A stretch of 64,000 bases of DNA, from contig JAFGAS010000081.1 in the NCBI GenBank assembly GCA_016933535.1, positions 22,716-86,715 on the forward strand, read 5' to 3'. Positions 1-9,080 of this stretch are shown here, piece by piece (the first letter of the stretch is position 1; the number at the start of each line of letters is the position of its first letter). The translations under genes and the position numbers were made by a program. Origin of the DNA: Candidatus Zymogenaceae bacterium (GTDB taxonomy: Bacteria; Desulfobacterota; Zymogenia; Zymogenales; Zymogenaceae). The notes under the pieces are model-generated. The model did not search any database. It saw only the letters and a program-made list of their open reading frames with translations, and had not been told where the DNA came from.

Positions 1-897
1 GGCTCAGAGTTCTACAACCGCGACACCGACATCTGGGCGCTGCACCTCATGATCACCCCGAATGAAAACCATGCCATCGAGCTCTTCGGCGGGTACGTCA
101 ACTACAGAGCGGGGCTACCGTCAAGCCATAACCTGGGCTATATACCGTTTATGGGCCTTGACCTCTTGCAGGCGCACGTCGGCTTCGCGGGTATCGCTTA
201 CATCGGCGAGATCGCCGACATGATCACCCTCAAGGGAGAGTTCAGCGGCGTTTTCGGCCGCGCCGACCTCAGCAACTGGACAGTGGGCGACCGCGGGCTT
301 ATCACCGGATACAACCTCTATCTTGACGCCTCCTGGCACAACGACCTGCTCCGTGTTGGGCTGGGCTTCGTGCACGGCAGCGGCGATACAATGAGCGGTA
401 TTAATGCCAATCACTTCAACGTCAACTTCATCACGGCCGACGAGTTTGTCTTCGGCAACATCATTGCCTCGGGCAACGGCGGCATGCAGGACGACTTCGG
501 CGGCGGCCTCGGGTTCTGCGACGACATCGAGAACCTGACTGCGGTCAAGCTCTACTTTGAGGTTTCCCCGACCGAAAAGCTCTCGATCAACGCCGCGGTT
601 ATCTGGGCCCGCTGGACCGAGCCGGTAGGGTTGACCTCGGCCTACGACCACCCGGTAAACTATTACGCCGGGCTTGGCAAGTATAATCAATGGTACAACA
701 GCGCAACGGACCTGGGATGGGAAATCGACCTCGGACTTTCCTACGAGATCATGGAAGGCCTTAGCTACACTCTTGCGGCCGGCGTTCTGTTTACCGGCGA
801 TTCGTTTGACTATGTGGGAGATCCGGGAGGCGCCAATACGCACGAGAGTTGGGGCCCGATCTGGACGGTCAATAACAACCTGATCTATGAGTTCTAA
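1..897 (+). CDS. Outer-membrane beta-barrel-like protein (5' end missing)
   Basis: The frame is open at base 1, so this is the 3' part of a longer gene; 298 residues are visible. They show alternating polar and hydrophobic/aromatic residues rich in Gly, Asp, Asn and Trp, with no enzyme motif. The protein ends in Tyr-Glu-Phe; a C-terminal Phe after a beta-strand is the usual recognition feature of BAM-assembled outer-membrane proteins. I infer a porin-like or alginate-export-like barrel but cannot name the family. An internal Met at 49 exists, but the sequence upstream in frame looks equally coding, so 49 is not the start. A strong terminator follows the stop. Confidence 0.7.
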   Translation, partial: GSEFYNRDTDIWALHLMITPNENHAIELFGGYVNYRAGLPSSHNLGYIPFMGLDLLQAHVGFAGIAYIGEIADMITLKGEFSGVFGRADLSNWTVGDRGLITGYNLYLDASWHNDLLRVGLGFVHGSGDTMSGINANHFNVNFITADEFVFGNIIASGNGGMQDDFGGGLGFCDDIENLTAVKLYFEVSPTEKLSINAAVIWARWTEPVGLTSAYDHPVNYYAGLGKYNQWYNSATDLGWEIDLGLSYEIMEGLSYTLAAGVLFTGDSFDYVGDPGGANTHESWGPIWTVNNNLIYEF

Positions 898-927
898 GTC
901 GCTTTAACTCGTAAGACTCAGAACCTT

Positions 928-961
928 AAACCCCCTCGGGGAAACCCGAGGGGGTTTTTCT
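928..961 (+). terminator. Rho-independent terminator
   Basis: A 10-bp GC-rich stem (931-940 with 945-954), extendable by A-T pairs, closes a GAAA tetraloop and is followed directly by a run of T. It lies 30 bases after the outer-membrane protein gene and ends that transcript. Confidence 0.92.
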
Positions 962-993
962 TTGGAATCGGCGGGGGATTGCCGAGAAAAGGA

Positions 994-1021
994 TTGATTT
1001 TATTGTCGAAACGGCTATAAA
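994..1021 (+). promoter_or_regulatory. Possible sigma-70 promoter for the TRIC-family gene
   Basis: TTGATT (994-999) and TATAAA (1016-1021) are separated by 16 bases, in the short gap between a terminator and the next gene. The predicted start of transcription is about 40 bases before the ATG at 1066. Confidence 0.5.
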
Positions 1022-1065
1022 TAGAACGAGATGTCCTCTTCAACTCGGTATCAGGTGTCAATCCC

Positions 1066-1692
1066 ATGGAAATCATCTATATCCTCGATCTGTTCGGGAC
1101 GTTCACCTTTGCAGTCAGCGGGGCGCTGTCGGCGGCAAATAGGCGCTTTGACCTCTTCGGGGCGCTTTCGGTCGGGTTCGTGACGGCCGTGGGAGGCGGG
1201 ACGGTCCGGGACCTGACCCTGGGGGCGACGCCGGTCTTCTGGCTTTTAGACGTTAACTATCTCTTGGTGATCGCGGCAGGCGTCTTCGTCGTCTTCCTCT
1301 TTGCGGGCCACGTCCTGGCGTACCGGCGGGTGCTCCTATTCTTTGACGCGATGGGGATCGGGGTCTTTACCCTCATCGGGATCAACAAGGCCCTGGGCGC
1401 CGGGGTCCTGCCGGTCTTTGCGGTGCTCATGGGAGTGATCACGGCCGTGGTGGGAGGGGTATTGAGGGACGTATTGGTCAACGAGGTCCCGCTGATCTTC
1501 CAGGGCGAGATCTACGCCACGGCCTGCCTGTTGGGGGGAGGGGTCTATTTCCTGCTTTTGGCCTCCGGCGTGCCGCAGGCGGTCGTCTACGTTACCACCG
1601 CCGCCTCGGTCACGGGGTTGAGGCTGTTGGCCATCAGGTACGGGCTGGGGCTTCCGGTGGTCAAGGTGGGGAAAGAAGGAGACAATAAGTAG
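1066..1692 (+). CDS. TRIC channel / UPF0126 family membrane protein
   Basis: This 208-residue protein has about seven hydrophobic segments and two copies of the family repeat: residues 1-85 hold FAVSGALSAANRRFDLFG and GGGTVRDL, and residues 90-170 hold the second copy with GGVLRDVL. These glycine-rich kinks and GG-x-x-RD motifs are typical of the YicG/YadS family, whose structures resemble trimeric intracellular cation channels. Its substrate here is unknown; related genes have been linked to glycine or cation transport. It sits alone, convergent with the next gene. Confidence 0.85.
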   Translation: MEIIYILDLFGTFTFAVSGALSAANRRFDLFGALSVGFVTAVGGGTVRDLTLGATPVFWLLDVNYLLVIAAGVFVVFLFAGHVLAYRRVLLFFDAMGIGVFTLIGINKALGAGVLPVFAVLMGVITAVVGGVLRDVLVNEVPLIFQGEIYATACLLGGGVYFLLLASGVPQAVVYVTTAASVTGLRLLAIRYGLGLPVVKVGKEGDNK

Positions 1693-1712
1693 TTTGTATT
1701 ATATCGGTTCCT

Positions 1713-2414
1713 TTACTCCCTCCCCGCCTTTTCATACGCCTGGGTCCTGCACCCGAGCGCCTCAAACTTCCCGCGGGCGGCCGCCAGCTTGCCGGCCGAA
1801 TCGTATCTAAACCGCATCCCCATCTCGAGCAGGTGGTCGACCTCGTCTGCGGGCATCGAGAGCTTCTTTGCCAAAAGCCCCACCACGTGCTCCCGTTTTT
1901 GTTTGTCCTGCGGGGGGTATACCTTGAGCCTGAGCGTCACGCCGAATGCATGGCCGCAGTATCGGCAGACCCGGGCGTCCTTGTAGACGTCTTTGCCGCA
2001 GCCGGGGCATTTCTTCGTCGCGGGCTCCTCGAGGCTTTTTCGGCCGGGGATCGTCCCACGGGCGGCAAAGCGGCGCCGGTCTCCTATGGGGGCGTACGCC
2101 GGGTATGACGAGGTGTCTTCCTCGCGCGGCAACGCGCCCGGCCCGGAGTCGGTAGACCCCCCAGTTTCCTGCCGATTTCTCAGTTCTTCCTGCCACCGGG
2201 CGGTCCACCCGTCTATCAGGAGGAGTGTCCCAAGGATCAGCGCCGCCGCCCCGAGGGCGCACAAAACGAGCGCCGGGAGTTCGGGCGTCAGTCCGGCCCT
2301 CAGCGTGTCAAAGATGTTCAGCCCCCCGGCAAAGAGCAGGAGGAGGCAGGCGGAGATAAAGAGCCAGCCGGTGGTGATGTGCCGCTGTGACTTTTTGGTA
2401 TGGTCGTCGTTCAT
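1713..2414 (-). CDS. Two-TM zinc-ribbon protein of unknown function
   Basis: I do not recognise a named family. The 233-residue product has two membrane segments (about residues 16-35 and 46-68), a polar linker, then a zinc ribbon with two CxxC pairs (CPGCG and CRYCG, about residues 136-155). The last 75 residues (LRLKVYPPQDKQ onward) form a small alpha/beta domain faintly like the ribosomal L7/L12 C-terminal fold seen in some zinc-ribbon membrane proteins; that comparison is tentative. It lies 40 bases after the permease gene on the same strand and may be the last gene of the transporter operon. Confidence 0.6.
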   Translation of the reverse strand: MNDDHTKKSQRHITTGWLFISACLLLLFAGGLNIFDTLRAGLTPELPALVLCALGAAALILGTLLLIDGWTARWQEELRNRQETGGSTDSGPGALPREEDTSSYPAYAPIGDRRRFAARGTIPGRKSLEEPATKKCPGCGKDVYKDARVCRYCGHAFGVTLRLKVYPPQDKQKREHVVGLLAKKLSMPADEVDHLLEMGMRFRYDSAGKLAAARGKFEALGCRTQAYEKAGRE

Positions 2415-2454
2415 TGTCCAATCCTCCCCAATGAACGGGCATCATCGGCCCTCG

Positions 2455-3312
2455 TTATGCGCCCCGATCCCTCAGCCGCGGGTCCATCGCGTCGCGGATT
2501 CCCTCACCGAGGAGGTTGTAGCCCAGCACCGTCAGCAGGATCGCGAGCCCCGGGTAGAGCGAAAGCCACCAGGCCACGTCGATGGCGTCTTTGCCCTCGG
2601 TGAGGATGTTTCCCCAGCTGGGGGTCGGGGGCTGCACGCCGATGCCCAGAAACGAGAGCGCGCTCTCGGTGAGGATGGCCCCTGCCACACCGAGGGTCGC
2701 CGATACGAGGATGGGTCCCATGGCGTTGGGCAGGATGTGGGAGAAGATGATCCGGAAATCCCCGGCCCCCTGGGCCCGGGCGGCCATGACGAAATCCCGG
2801 CGGGCCAGCGTCAGAAACTCCGCCCGGACGAGCCGGGCCACCCCCATCCAACCCGTGATCCCGATGACGATCATGATGTTGTAGATGGAAGGTTCAAGGA
2901 TGGCAATGACCGCAAGGATCAGGAAAAACGACGGGAAACAGAGCATCACGTCCACAAACCGCATGACCGCCCCATCAAGGAGCCCGCCGTAGTAGCCGGC
3001 CACAGCCCCCAGGATAGTCCCGATGAGGATGGCAATACCCACGGCCACGAAACCCACCTTGATTGATATCCGCGAGCCCCAGACCATCCGGGAAAAGACG
3101 TCCCTGCCGGATTCATCGGTGCCGAAGTAGTGGGTGGAGTCGGGGGCGGCCAGGACGCTTTTTCTGTCCGGCACGTTCGGGTCAAAGGGGGAGATCAGGG
3201 GGGCGGCAATGGAGACAAAAAAGAAAAAGCCCACGATAAAGAGACCCGAAACGGCAAGCCGGTTTCTGAAGAATCTTCGCCGGAAATCTGATCGGACGAG
3301 CGATGGTTTCAT
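2455..3312 (-). CDS. Peptide/nickel-type ABC transporter permease, DppC/OppC family
   Basis: Inner-membrane permease of 285 residues with a soluble N-terminal stretch, TM1 near residues 17-37, and the OppC_N start (RFFRNRLAVSGLFIVG) followed by the binding-protein-dependent transport domain. The conserved permease loop is visible as ARAQGAGDFRIIFSHILPNA. The EAA-type loop contacts the ATPase, but no ATPase gene is in this operon, so the ATP-binding subunits must be elsewhere. It pairs with the DppB-type gene at 4143-5117, separated by the MshEN-domain gene. A weak AAAGG site precedes the ATG. Confidence 0.93.
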   Translation of the reverse strand: MKPSLVRSDFRRRFFRNRLAVSGLFIVGFFFFVSIAAPLISPFDPNVPDRKSVLAAPDSTHYFGTDESGRDVFSRMVWGSRISIKVGFVAVGIAILIGTILGAVAGYYGGLLDGAVMRFVDVMLCFPSFFLILAVIAILEPSIYNIMIVIGITGWMGVARLVRAEFLTLARRDFVMAARAQGAGDFRIIFSHILPNAMGPILVSATLGVAGAILTESALSFLGIGVQPPTPSWGNILTEGKDAIDVAWWLSLYPGLAILLTVLGYNLLGEGIRDAMDPRLRDRGA

Positions 3313-3423
3313 AATGCCTTTCTGAGAGAATGAAGCCGACTTACTTTACTAAACTATCCACACCCTTTCGTTCCTTCTCCCTCGCTTCCGGGGTCCCCAC
3401 AAATGCCTGCATTTATGGGGTGA

Positions 3424-4134
3424 CTATTCCTTCATCTTTTCCTGCAACTCGGCCAGCGTAATGTATCCCTTTTCGATCATGAGCTTGATGAAGGCCTGTA
3501 GTATCTTTCGATCCGTGGCGGCCGTATCCGGGGGGAATCCTGCGGACGCCGGCTCGGCAGACTCGTTCGGCTCGGGCTCTACCTGCGGCATTTCATCGAT
3601 CGTGATTTCTTCTCCCGCACGGATTATCGTCATTCGCTCGTCCCCGTCCTTCGACACTTGCTGGGCTTGCTTGTGAGGGAAATATTCGACGTCGATCTCG
3701 TATAACTGGCGCATGGCGAAGATGAGGCCCTTCTCGCGCGCGAGAACCGGCTGAACACGCAGGCCCGATGCGAACTGGATCTCCTCGATGGCCGTGAGGT
3801 CAAGGGGATTGGCCATGGCGACAAACAGGGACTTCTTGCCGCCGAAATCGGCCACTTTGACCGGCACCGCCTTGAATTTCTTTGCAGTTTCCTTGGGGAT
3901 CAGCCGGACGACCTCGGGAGGGACGCTAACGCCTTCGAGGTTAACTACCGGCAGCTCGAGGTGATACTTCAGGGCGGCCAAAAGCTTATCCTCCGATATG
4001 ATCTTCAGACTTATCAGCGCCTCACCCAACTTGCCTCCCCAGTTTTCCTGGTAGCGCAGGGCTCGCGAAAGGTCATCCCGGGTGATGATGTTTTTCGTGA
4101 CAAGAAACTCGCCCAATCTCATTTTTGTCTGCAT
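3424..4134 (-). CDS. Stand-alone MshEN (GspE/PilB N-terminal) domain protein
   Basis: The 236-residue protein has the GspE/PilB/MshE N-terminal domain but no ATPase domain. Residues 6-30 carry the motif RLGEFLV...I...DL..AL..Q and residues 35-58 repeat it as KLGEALI...I.ED.L..AL. In MshE two such tandem 24-residue motifs form the cyclic-di-GMP pocket, so nucleotide binding is plausible; the second copy ends in His rather than Gln. The stretch to about residue 150 completes the fold (KKFKAVPV, FVAMANPLD). The C-terminus (about 205-236) has a helix resembling a second, partial motif. It starts 8 bases after the DppB-type gene, so it is probably co-translated with the transporter. Confidence 0.8.
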   Translation of the reverse strand: MQTKMRLGEFLVTKNIITRDDLSRALRYQENWGGKLGEALISLKIISEDKLLAALKYHLELPVVNLEGVSVPPEVVRLIPKETAKKFKAVPVKVADFGGKKSLFVAMANPLDLTAIEEIQFASGLRVQPVLAREKGLIFAMRQLYEIDVEYFPHKQAQQVSKDGDERMTIIRAGEEITIDEMPQVEPEPNESAEPASAGFPPDTAATDRKILQAFIKLMIEKGYITLAELQEKMKE

Positions 4135-4142
4135 GACCGTAC

Positions 4143-5117
4143 CTATCCTTTTCTGATGCGCGGATCGACAACGGCATACGAGATATCCGCCAGGAGATTT
4201 CCCAAGAGCGTCAGGACCGCACCGATGACAAGGATTCCCATAATCACCGGGTAATCCCGCGCCATAACGCTCGAATAAAAGAGGCGCCCCATTCCGTAGA
4301 TCGAGAAGATGCTCTCGAAGATTACGCTGCCGCCGATGAGTCCCGGCACGGAGAGGCCCAGGATGGTAATGACCGGCATAAGGGCGTTTCTCAGGCCATG
4401 TTTGTAGATAACCACCCGCTCGGGCAGACCCTTAGCGCGGGCGGTGACGATATAATCCTGCCGTATTACCTCGAGCATCGTGCTGCGCATGTAGCGGGAC
4501 AGGCCCGCCAGTCCCCCGAAGGCCGACAGCGCCACCGGCATAATCAGGTGCCTGGCCACGTCCCAGATCTTGGCCGGTGTACTCATGGAATCGTGCATGA
4601 TCGATTTTACCCCGGATATCGGGAGCCAGCCCAGTTCGATGCCGAAAAGACGCATCATCAACAGTGCCAGCCAGAACGTCGGGACGGCAAAGCCGACGAA
4701 GACAAAGACGGTGGACGCCTTGTCAAACAGCGAGTCCTGGTGGGTCGCCGAGAAGACCCCGATGGGTATGGCCACGATGATAATGAGCAGGATGGAAAGG
4801 AGATTGATTCCGATCGTGATGGGAATGGTCTCCTTGATCTTGTCGGAGACGGGCCTTCGGTCGGGAGAAAAGGACTCACCGAAGTCAAACCTGGCGATCC
4901 GTTTGAGCCAGTTGTAGTACTGGATGTGGAGGGGTTTATCCAGACCGTAGAGTTTCGTCAGCCGCTCCTTTGCCTGGGGAGTCGCCTTCGGGTTTTCGGC
5001 CGTGGCCAGATCGGTGGGTTTGCCGGGGGCCAGCTGCATTACCCCAAAAGAGATGATGGTAATCCCCAACAGGATCGGGATCATCAGGAGGAGCCGCTTG
5101 ACGATATATCGGGCCAT
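4143..5117 (-). CDS. Peptide/nickel-type ABC transporter permease, DppB/OppB family
   Basis: This 324-residue inner-membrane protein begins with the classic [18 protein letters not shown] segment and carries six predicted membrane helices. The conserved loop appears as [20 protein letters not shown] (about residues 225-245), the site that contacts the ATP-binding subunit. DppB-type permeases pair with DppC types to make the pore. The gene follows the solute-binding protein gene by 15 bases. Confidence 0.95.
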   Translation of the reverse strand: MARYIVKRLLLMIPILLGITIISFGVMQLAPGKPTDLATAENPKATPQAKERLTKLYGLDKPLHIQYYNWLKRIARFDFGESFSPDRRPVSDKIKETIPITIGINLLSILLIIIVAIPIGVFSATHQDSLFDKASTVFVFVGFAVPTFWLALLMMRLFGIELGWLPISGVKSIMHDSMSTPAKIWDVARHLIMPVALSAFGGLAGLSRYMRSTMLEVIRQDYIVTARAKGLPERVVIYKHGLRNALMPVITILGLSVPGLIGGSVIFESIFSIYGMGRLFYSSVMARDYPVIMGILVIGAVLTLLGNLLADISYAVVDPRIRKG

Positions 5118-5132
5118 GAAAGCCGCCTCCCG

Positions 5133-6770
5133 CTACTGCACGTCGTTGTATCGCTGCAGTTGTTTGGGCACATACCATTGGGTGAAGTTATAGCTGATGC
5201 CGGCTGGCGCGGGTTCAATCCCCTTGAAGCGCGCGGAAATAGCCGGAAGGGCGTAAGGGACGTAGAGAAAGACATAGGGCGCCTCTTCGGCCAGAATCTC
5301 CTGCATGCGATCGTAGTATTTTTTTCGCTCGTCCCGGTCAAACGTCCGCCTTCCCTGTTCGAGGAGCCGATCCACCTCGGCGTTCGTAAAGGAGATATGG
5401 TTGAGCTCATTGGGGCCGATCTTTGAAGAGTGCCAGACGTCGTAAAGGTCGGGATCCTGCAGGATGTTCCAGCCGAGGATTACCGCCTCGAAATCTTTCG
5501 GCTCGATGAATTCCGAAAGGAACGCGGCCCACTCCACGATTCTGATATTTACCTTTATCCCCACGTCCTTGAGCTTGTTCTGGATGATCTCGGCGGATTT
5601 GGCGCGCAGATCGTTGCCCTGGTTGGTGACGATGGTAAAGGAAAACGCAACGCCGTCCTTATCGAGGATGCCGTCGCCGTCGGTGTCCTTCCAGCCCGCC
5701 TCCGAAAGGAGCTTCTTTGCCTTTTTGGGGTCATAGTCGTACCGCTGGACGTCGCCGTTGTATTGCCAGGTGCCCGGCTTATACGGTCCCGTCGCGATCT
5801 CACCCAGGCCCAGCAGGACGATATCGATGATCTCCTGTTTGTCGATCGCGTACGATATGGCCCTGCGCACCCGAACGTCTGTGAACTTCGGGTCTTTCAG
5901 GTTGAAGCCGAGGTAGGTGTAGCCGTCGGCGAGGTACTTGTAGGTCACGAAGTTTTTCTTGAATGACGCACTGTCTGTCTGATGTTTGTACTGGATCGGG
6001 GAGAGGCCCATCCAGTCCACACCGCCCGACTGCAGCTCCAGGAACATCGTGGCGGTATCGGGGATGATGCGGTAAATGATCCGGTCGATGTAGGGCCTTC
6101 CCTCAAAATAATCATGGTACGAGCTCAGGACGATCTTTTCGCCCGTGGACCATTCTTTAAAGCGGTATGGGCCGGTTCCGACGGGGTCGCGCGCGAGCTT
6201 CGAGGTGGTGATGTCGGTGCCCTCCAGCAGGTGCCTTGGCATGATCCAGAAACCCCAGCTGATCAGCGCCGGGGCGAACGGCTCGCCGTATTTTACGATG
6301 AACGTATACGGATCGGGATTGCGCGCCTCTTTGACCAGCAGGAAATCGGCGGCATAAGCCGTCGGGGTGTTGGGATCGATCATGAGCTTGTAGGTAAACA
6401 TGACGTCGTCGCTCGTGAAAGGTACGCCGTCCTGCCATTTTACGTCTTTTCTGAGGTGAAACGTGATCGTGAGGTTATCCTCGGATATCTCCCACGATTC
6501 GGCGAGATCGCCCACGATAGTGTAGTCCTTGTCGTATTTCACCAGTCCGTTATAGATAAAGCCCGCTATCTCGTGCGATGAGCTGTCCGACGATATAATC
6601 GGAATCATTGTTGAGGCGTCGCCGATGGACCCGATAATGACGGCATCCCCATAGGCCGGGCCGGTGTCGGCTGACCCGGTGTCGGTCGATAAGTTCTTCT
6701 TGCAGGCGGGCGCAAAAAGAATAAGGAAAGAGAAAATGACGGCGGACGCGCGGCCTATCGTCTGTTTCAT
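5133..6770 (-). CDS. Solute-binding lipoprotein of a peptide-type ABC transporter (SBP family 5)
   Basis: A 545-residue lipoprotein. The signal peptide runs to FAPAC, a lipobox with Cys at residue 23, so the mature protein is anchored in a membrane facing the periplasm. The family-5 fold is evident from LAESWEISEDNLTITFHLR, W.DG.PFT.DDV.FT and the C-terminal EILAEEAPYVFLY block. The family binds di/oligopeptides, nickel or other small ligands; the ligand here cannot be told. First gene of the operon, with a promoter at 6800-6828 and a CGGAG-type ribosome site before the ATG. Confidence 0.95.
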   Translation of the reverse strand: MKQTIGRASAVIFSFLILFAPACKKNLSTDTGSADTGPAYGDAVIIGSIGDASTMIPIISSDSSSHEIAGFIYNGLVKYDKDYTIVGDLAESWEISEDNLTITFHLRKDVKWQDGVPFTSDDVMFTYKLMIDPNTPTAYAADFLLVKEARNPDPYTFIVKYGEPFAPALISWGFWIMPRHLLEGTDITTSKLARDPVGTGPYRFKEWSTGEKIVLSSYHDYFEGRPYIDRIIYRIIPDTATMFLELQSGGVDWMGLSPIQYKHQTDSASFKKNFVTYKYLADGYTYLGFNLKDPKFTDVRVRRAISYAIDKQEIIDIVLLGLGEIATGPYKPGTWQYNGDVQRYDYDPKKAKKLLSEAGWKDTDGDGILDKDGVAFSFTIVTNQGNDLRAKSAEIIQNKLKDVGIKVNIRIVEWAAFLSEFIEPKDFEAVILGWNILQDPDLYDVWHSSKIGPNELNHISFTNAEVDRLLEQGRRTFDRDERKKYYDRMQEILAEEAPYVFLYVPYALPAISARFKGIEPAPAGISYNFTQWYVPKQLQRYNDVQ

Positions 6771-6799
6771 GAAGCATCTCCGTGAGTGAAAATTATCTA

Positions 6800-6828
6800 A
6801 TCATAACGTGATAGTGGCCGTGGGTCAA
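6800..6828 (-). promoter_or_regulatory. Sigma-70-type promoter of the transporter operon
   Basis: Read on the minus strand, TTGACC (6828-6823) and TATGAT (6805-6800) are spaced 17 bases. It lies 30 bases upstream of the binding-protein gene. Confidence 0.7.
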
Positions 6829-7072
6829 GGAATTTATCCCGGGACCCGCGGACGGGCATGCGCTTGACGGGAAGGCCCGATATCTATGAGCGGCGACCGT
6901 AAAACGGGGTATCGTAAGACGAGCCGTCGCTTGGGCATCGGTACCACCTACTACCATTGATACTCAAACGTCGAGGACTCGCCTATTTTGAGGCACAGCA
7001 TATATTCTTTATTACCGGGCCGGATATAGGATACGCTGTCTTCACCTACCATAGAAAAAGGAGTATTTGAAA

Positions 7073-7420
7073 ATGGGGGACGTACAAAAGAATGCCGATG
7101 CGACAAGCGAAAAAAATAGGGCCGACCTGTCTCTGAAGACGGTGGCGCGAATCGAAGAGATTTATCAGGCGGTCCTACGGATCGAGGGTGCCCTCAAGCG
7201 GCCGATGGGAGACGGAGAGGGCAAGGCCGGTGCCGACGCAGCGGTCACGACGGCCGTCGGTGGCACGGTGGAGAGGCTTTCGCTGACGCTTACGGAGATC
7301 AGGAATCTTCAATATAAGGCCGCGGGGATCCTCAGCGCCGTTCGCGAAGACGTCAGAGAGATCCTGGCGGCCCGCCCCAACGACTTCGTCGACGGGCTCG
7401 GGCCGAAAGGCCTGCGCTGA
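7073..7420 (+). CDS. Hypothetical small soluble protein
   Basis: No family recognised. The 115-residue product is hydrophilic and mostly helical, with two stretches likely to form coiled coil (about residues 20-45 and 72-98) separated by a Gly/Ala-rich linker. No membrane segment or signal peptide. The start ATG at 7073 is preceded by AAGGAG at a 9-base spacing, which favours it over the in-frame TTG at 7067. It stands alone between the transporter operon and a 500-base gap. Confidence 0.55.
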   Translation: MGDVQKNADATSEKNRADLSLKTVARIEEIYQAVLRIEGALKRPMGDGEGKAGADAAVTTAVGGTVERLSLTLTEIRNLQYKAAGILSAVREDVREILAARPNDFVDGLGPKGLR

Positions 7421-7929
7421 CAATGGTCGGCCGACTTTCGTCGTTTTGTGTTACCGCGTAGACCCGCCGTCCCCGCGGATACGACCGCCGGATCGTTATT
7501 GTCCGGCCAACCGAGACCGGGTTATCGTTCACGGCGCCCGGCTCATTATTCCCGACAATCCGTGCCGGGTCCGTGACATAACGCCTCTCATGCCGCAATC
7601 GTCGCAAAAACGACACCGTTCTCAAGACGGACGAGGCTCCTTCGGGGGGCAGTTACGCCTTCATTGACCGGAAAGGGCTCGTTAGGCAGGGGAAGATTGA
7701 ACCGACGCTCGTACCGGTGGCGGTCGTACAATGCAACGCACGGATCGACGAAAAGAGGATAATCAGGGTTCTAATCCAGCGTGTGCGGGGCCCACGGGGG
7801 GCCCCACATCCGTCATAGAGGACGATACACCGCCGATATAATCTGTACAGGTTGTTCGGAGAAAAGTGCGATCATATAAGAGGGACGAGATGGTATCAGC
7901 ACCTGCTTTTTGTCGTCCGTTCTTCTTGG
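7421..7929. other. Intergenic stretch, no gene seen
   Basis: About 500 bases without a convincing reading frame on either strand. The only structure I see is a GC-rich inverted repeat near 7786-7815 (GGGGCCC facing GGGCCCC) without a T-run. Confidence 0.5.
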
Positions 7930-8472
7930 TTACTTGCCCGCATTCTCAAAGACACAGGACTCGTCCCCCTTGGCGACGCACTGGGTCTCGACGATCTGTA
8001 TATCTTTGAAACCCGCCGCGTGGAACATGGCCTCCAGGGCTCCGGCCTGAAAATCGCATACGCAAGTGGCCGTCTTTTTCTTGAAACCGAGGACGAAGGG
8101 AGAATGGTGGAGTACACAGCGAAATACGCCGTTTGCGCCGTCGATCTGTTCGATTACGTTGAATCCCCAGCCCCGCTTTCCCGCCGTATCGGCGTAGAAG
8201 GTCACCAGGTCGTTGCCGGCCAGTTTCAGGACATCAATCATAATCTTTGACATCGACATGCCGATATCGTACCCCGCCTTGCGCATGAAGACCTTGGCGA
8301 GGTTTATTCCCCCGAGGTCCGCGGCCGAGCACATGAGGTTGCCGAGGGTTTCCTGAGGTGTGATGATGATACGCTTGCCGAGCATGATGAACATGCCTTC
8401 GTCATCGACGGTAATGGCCTGCTTGATCTGGTCAAGGGTTTCTTGGGGATTAGAGGGTTTTGCCTGGCTCAT
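7930..8472 (-). CDS. V4R (4-vinyl reductase) domain protein
   Basis: 180 residues from the ATG at 8472, chosen because AGGAG lies 7 bases upstream; a longer frame to 8649 is not preceded by a ribosome site and its extra residues look non-coding. Residues 50-180 match the V4R domain: a helical segment, then GWGFNVIE, CVLHHSPFV and the terminal ETQCVAKGDESCVF, whose Cys pair and E/D-rich turn are typical. V4R domains bind small ligands or metals in XylR-type sensors, BchJ-like proteins and stand-alone sensors. No output domain is attached. It is the only minus-strand gene here, divergent from the yhaO-like gene. Confidence 0.85.
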   Translation of the reverse strand: MSQAKPSNPQETLDQIKQAITVDDEGMFIMLGKRIIITPQETLGNLMCSAADLGGINLAKVFMRKAGYDIGMSMSKIMIDVLKLAGNDLVTFYADTAGKRGWGFNVIEQIDGANGVFRCVLHHSPFVLGFKKKTATCVCDFQAGALEAMFHAAGFKDIQIVETQCVAKGDESCVFENAGK

Positions 8473-9080
8473 GTCAATCTCCTGTTCAAAATGGTTATGG
8501 GGAGCGTTACTATTATGAGCGTATTGATTCGTCGTTGGAAAACAGGAGGAGCATTGTTGAGATACAAAGGCGCATTCGTTGATATAAATTCCGCTCCAAT
8601 ACCTCAGGACCTGACCGCCGTCGGAGGAACCGATCAGACATTCCTTCATCGTGTTTACGCGCCGGGGCGATAATTAACTAATATACTGAATAATTATTCG
8701 AACATAAAATATCTATAGAAAGTATATATACTCTATATTAACTAAAATCAAGATAATTTACATTATTTTTTAGCAGAGAAGTACTAATTCATGACTGTTA
8801 TGAACAGGGTACGTCGCTTTTTCCCTCTTTCGATCTACGATACTCAATACGCCCGCGCAATTATGCCGTCGGTATTCGCTCTGAATCGTTTCTGCCGCCT
8901 GAGCCTTCAGGACACCGATAATGAGCCGGTAAGGGATTACGGGCACTATCCGCAGGACGGCCGGGCAGCTTCCGGCACGCCTATCCCTTACCGACTGCCG
9001 CGTATCCCGACAATCTCCTTGACCGCGGTTGCCCGGATAGCCTATAATCAGTCCATACGTACGTCACGGAATGGATAGTC
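8473..9080. other. Divergent intergenic region with AT-rich core
   Basis: The 600 bases between the V4R gene and the yhaO-like gene contain a very AT-rich core (about 8676-8776) with a perfect 12-base palindrome AGTATATATACT at 8721-8732. This is likely the control region for one or both genes. A possible reading frame at 8791-9078 is not convincing. Confidence 0.5.
9019..9048 (+). promoter_or_regulatory. Sigma-70-type promoter of the yhaO-yhaN pair
   Basis: TTGACC (9019-9024) and a perfect TATAAT (9043-9048) with an 18-base spacer, 33 bases before the ATG at 9081. Confidence 0.7.

Noticed and set aside
121..843. Long minus-strand frame opposite the outer-membrane protein gene
   Set aside because: Mirror of a GC-rich gene; composition is Val/Glu/Arg-heavy without motifs, while the plus strand has a coherent barrel-like protein and terminator.
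1993..3066. 357-codon plus-strand frame across the zinc-ribbon and DppC genes
   Set aside because: It lies opposite two well-supported genes and has the Pro/Arg/His-rich look of a shadow frame.
7786..7815. GC-rich inverted repeat as a terminator
   Set aside because: No T-run on either strand and low-complexity G/C content makes chance pairing likely.
8473..8649. N-terminal extension of the V4R protein to 8649
   Set aside because: The ribosome site fits the ATG at 8472 and the extra residues are not protein-like for the family.
8791..9078. A 95-codon plus-strand frame before the yhaO-like gene
   Set aside because: No ribosome site, no recognisable family, and it overlaps the promoter of the next gene.
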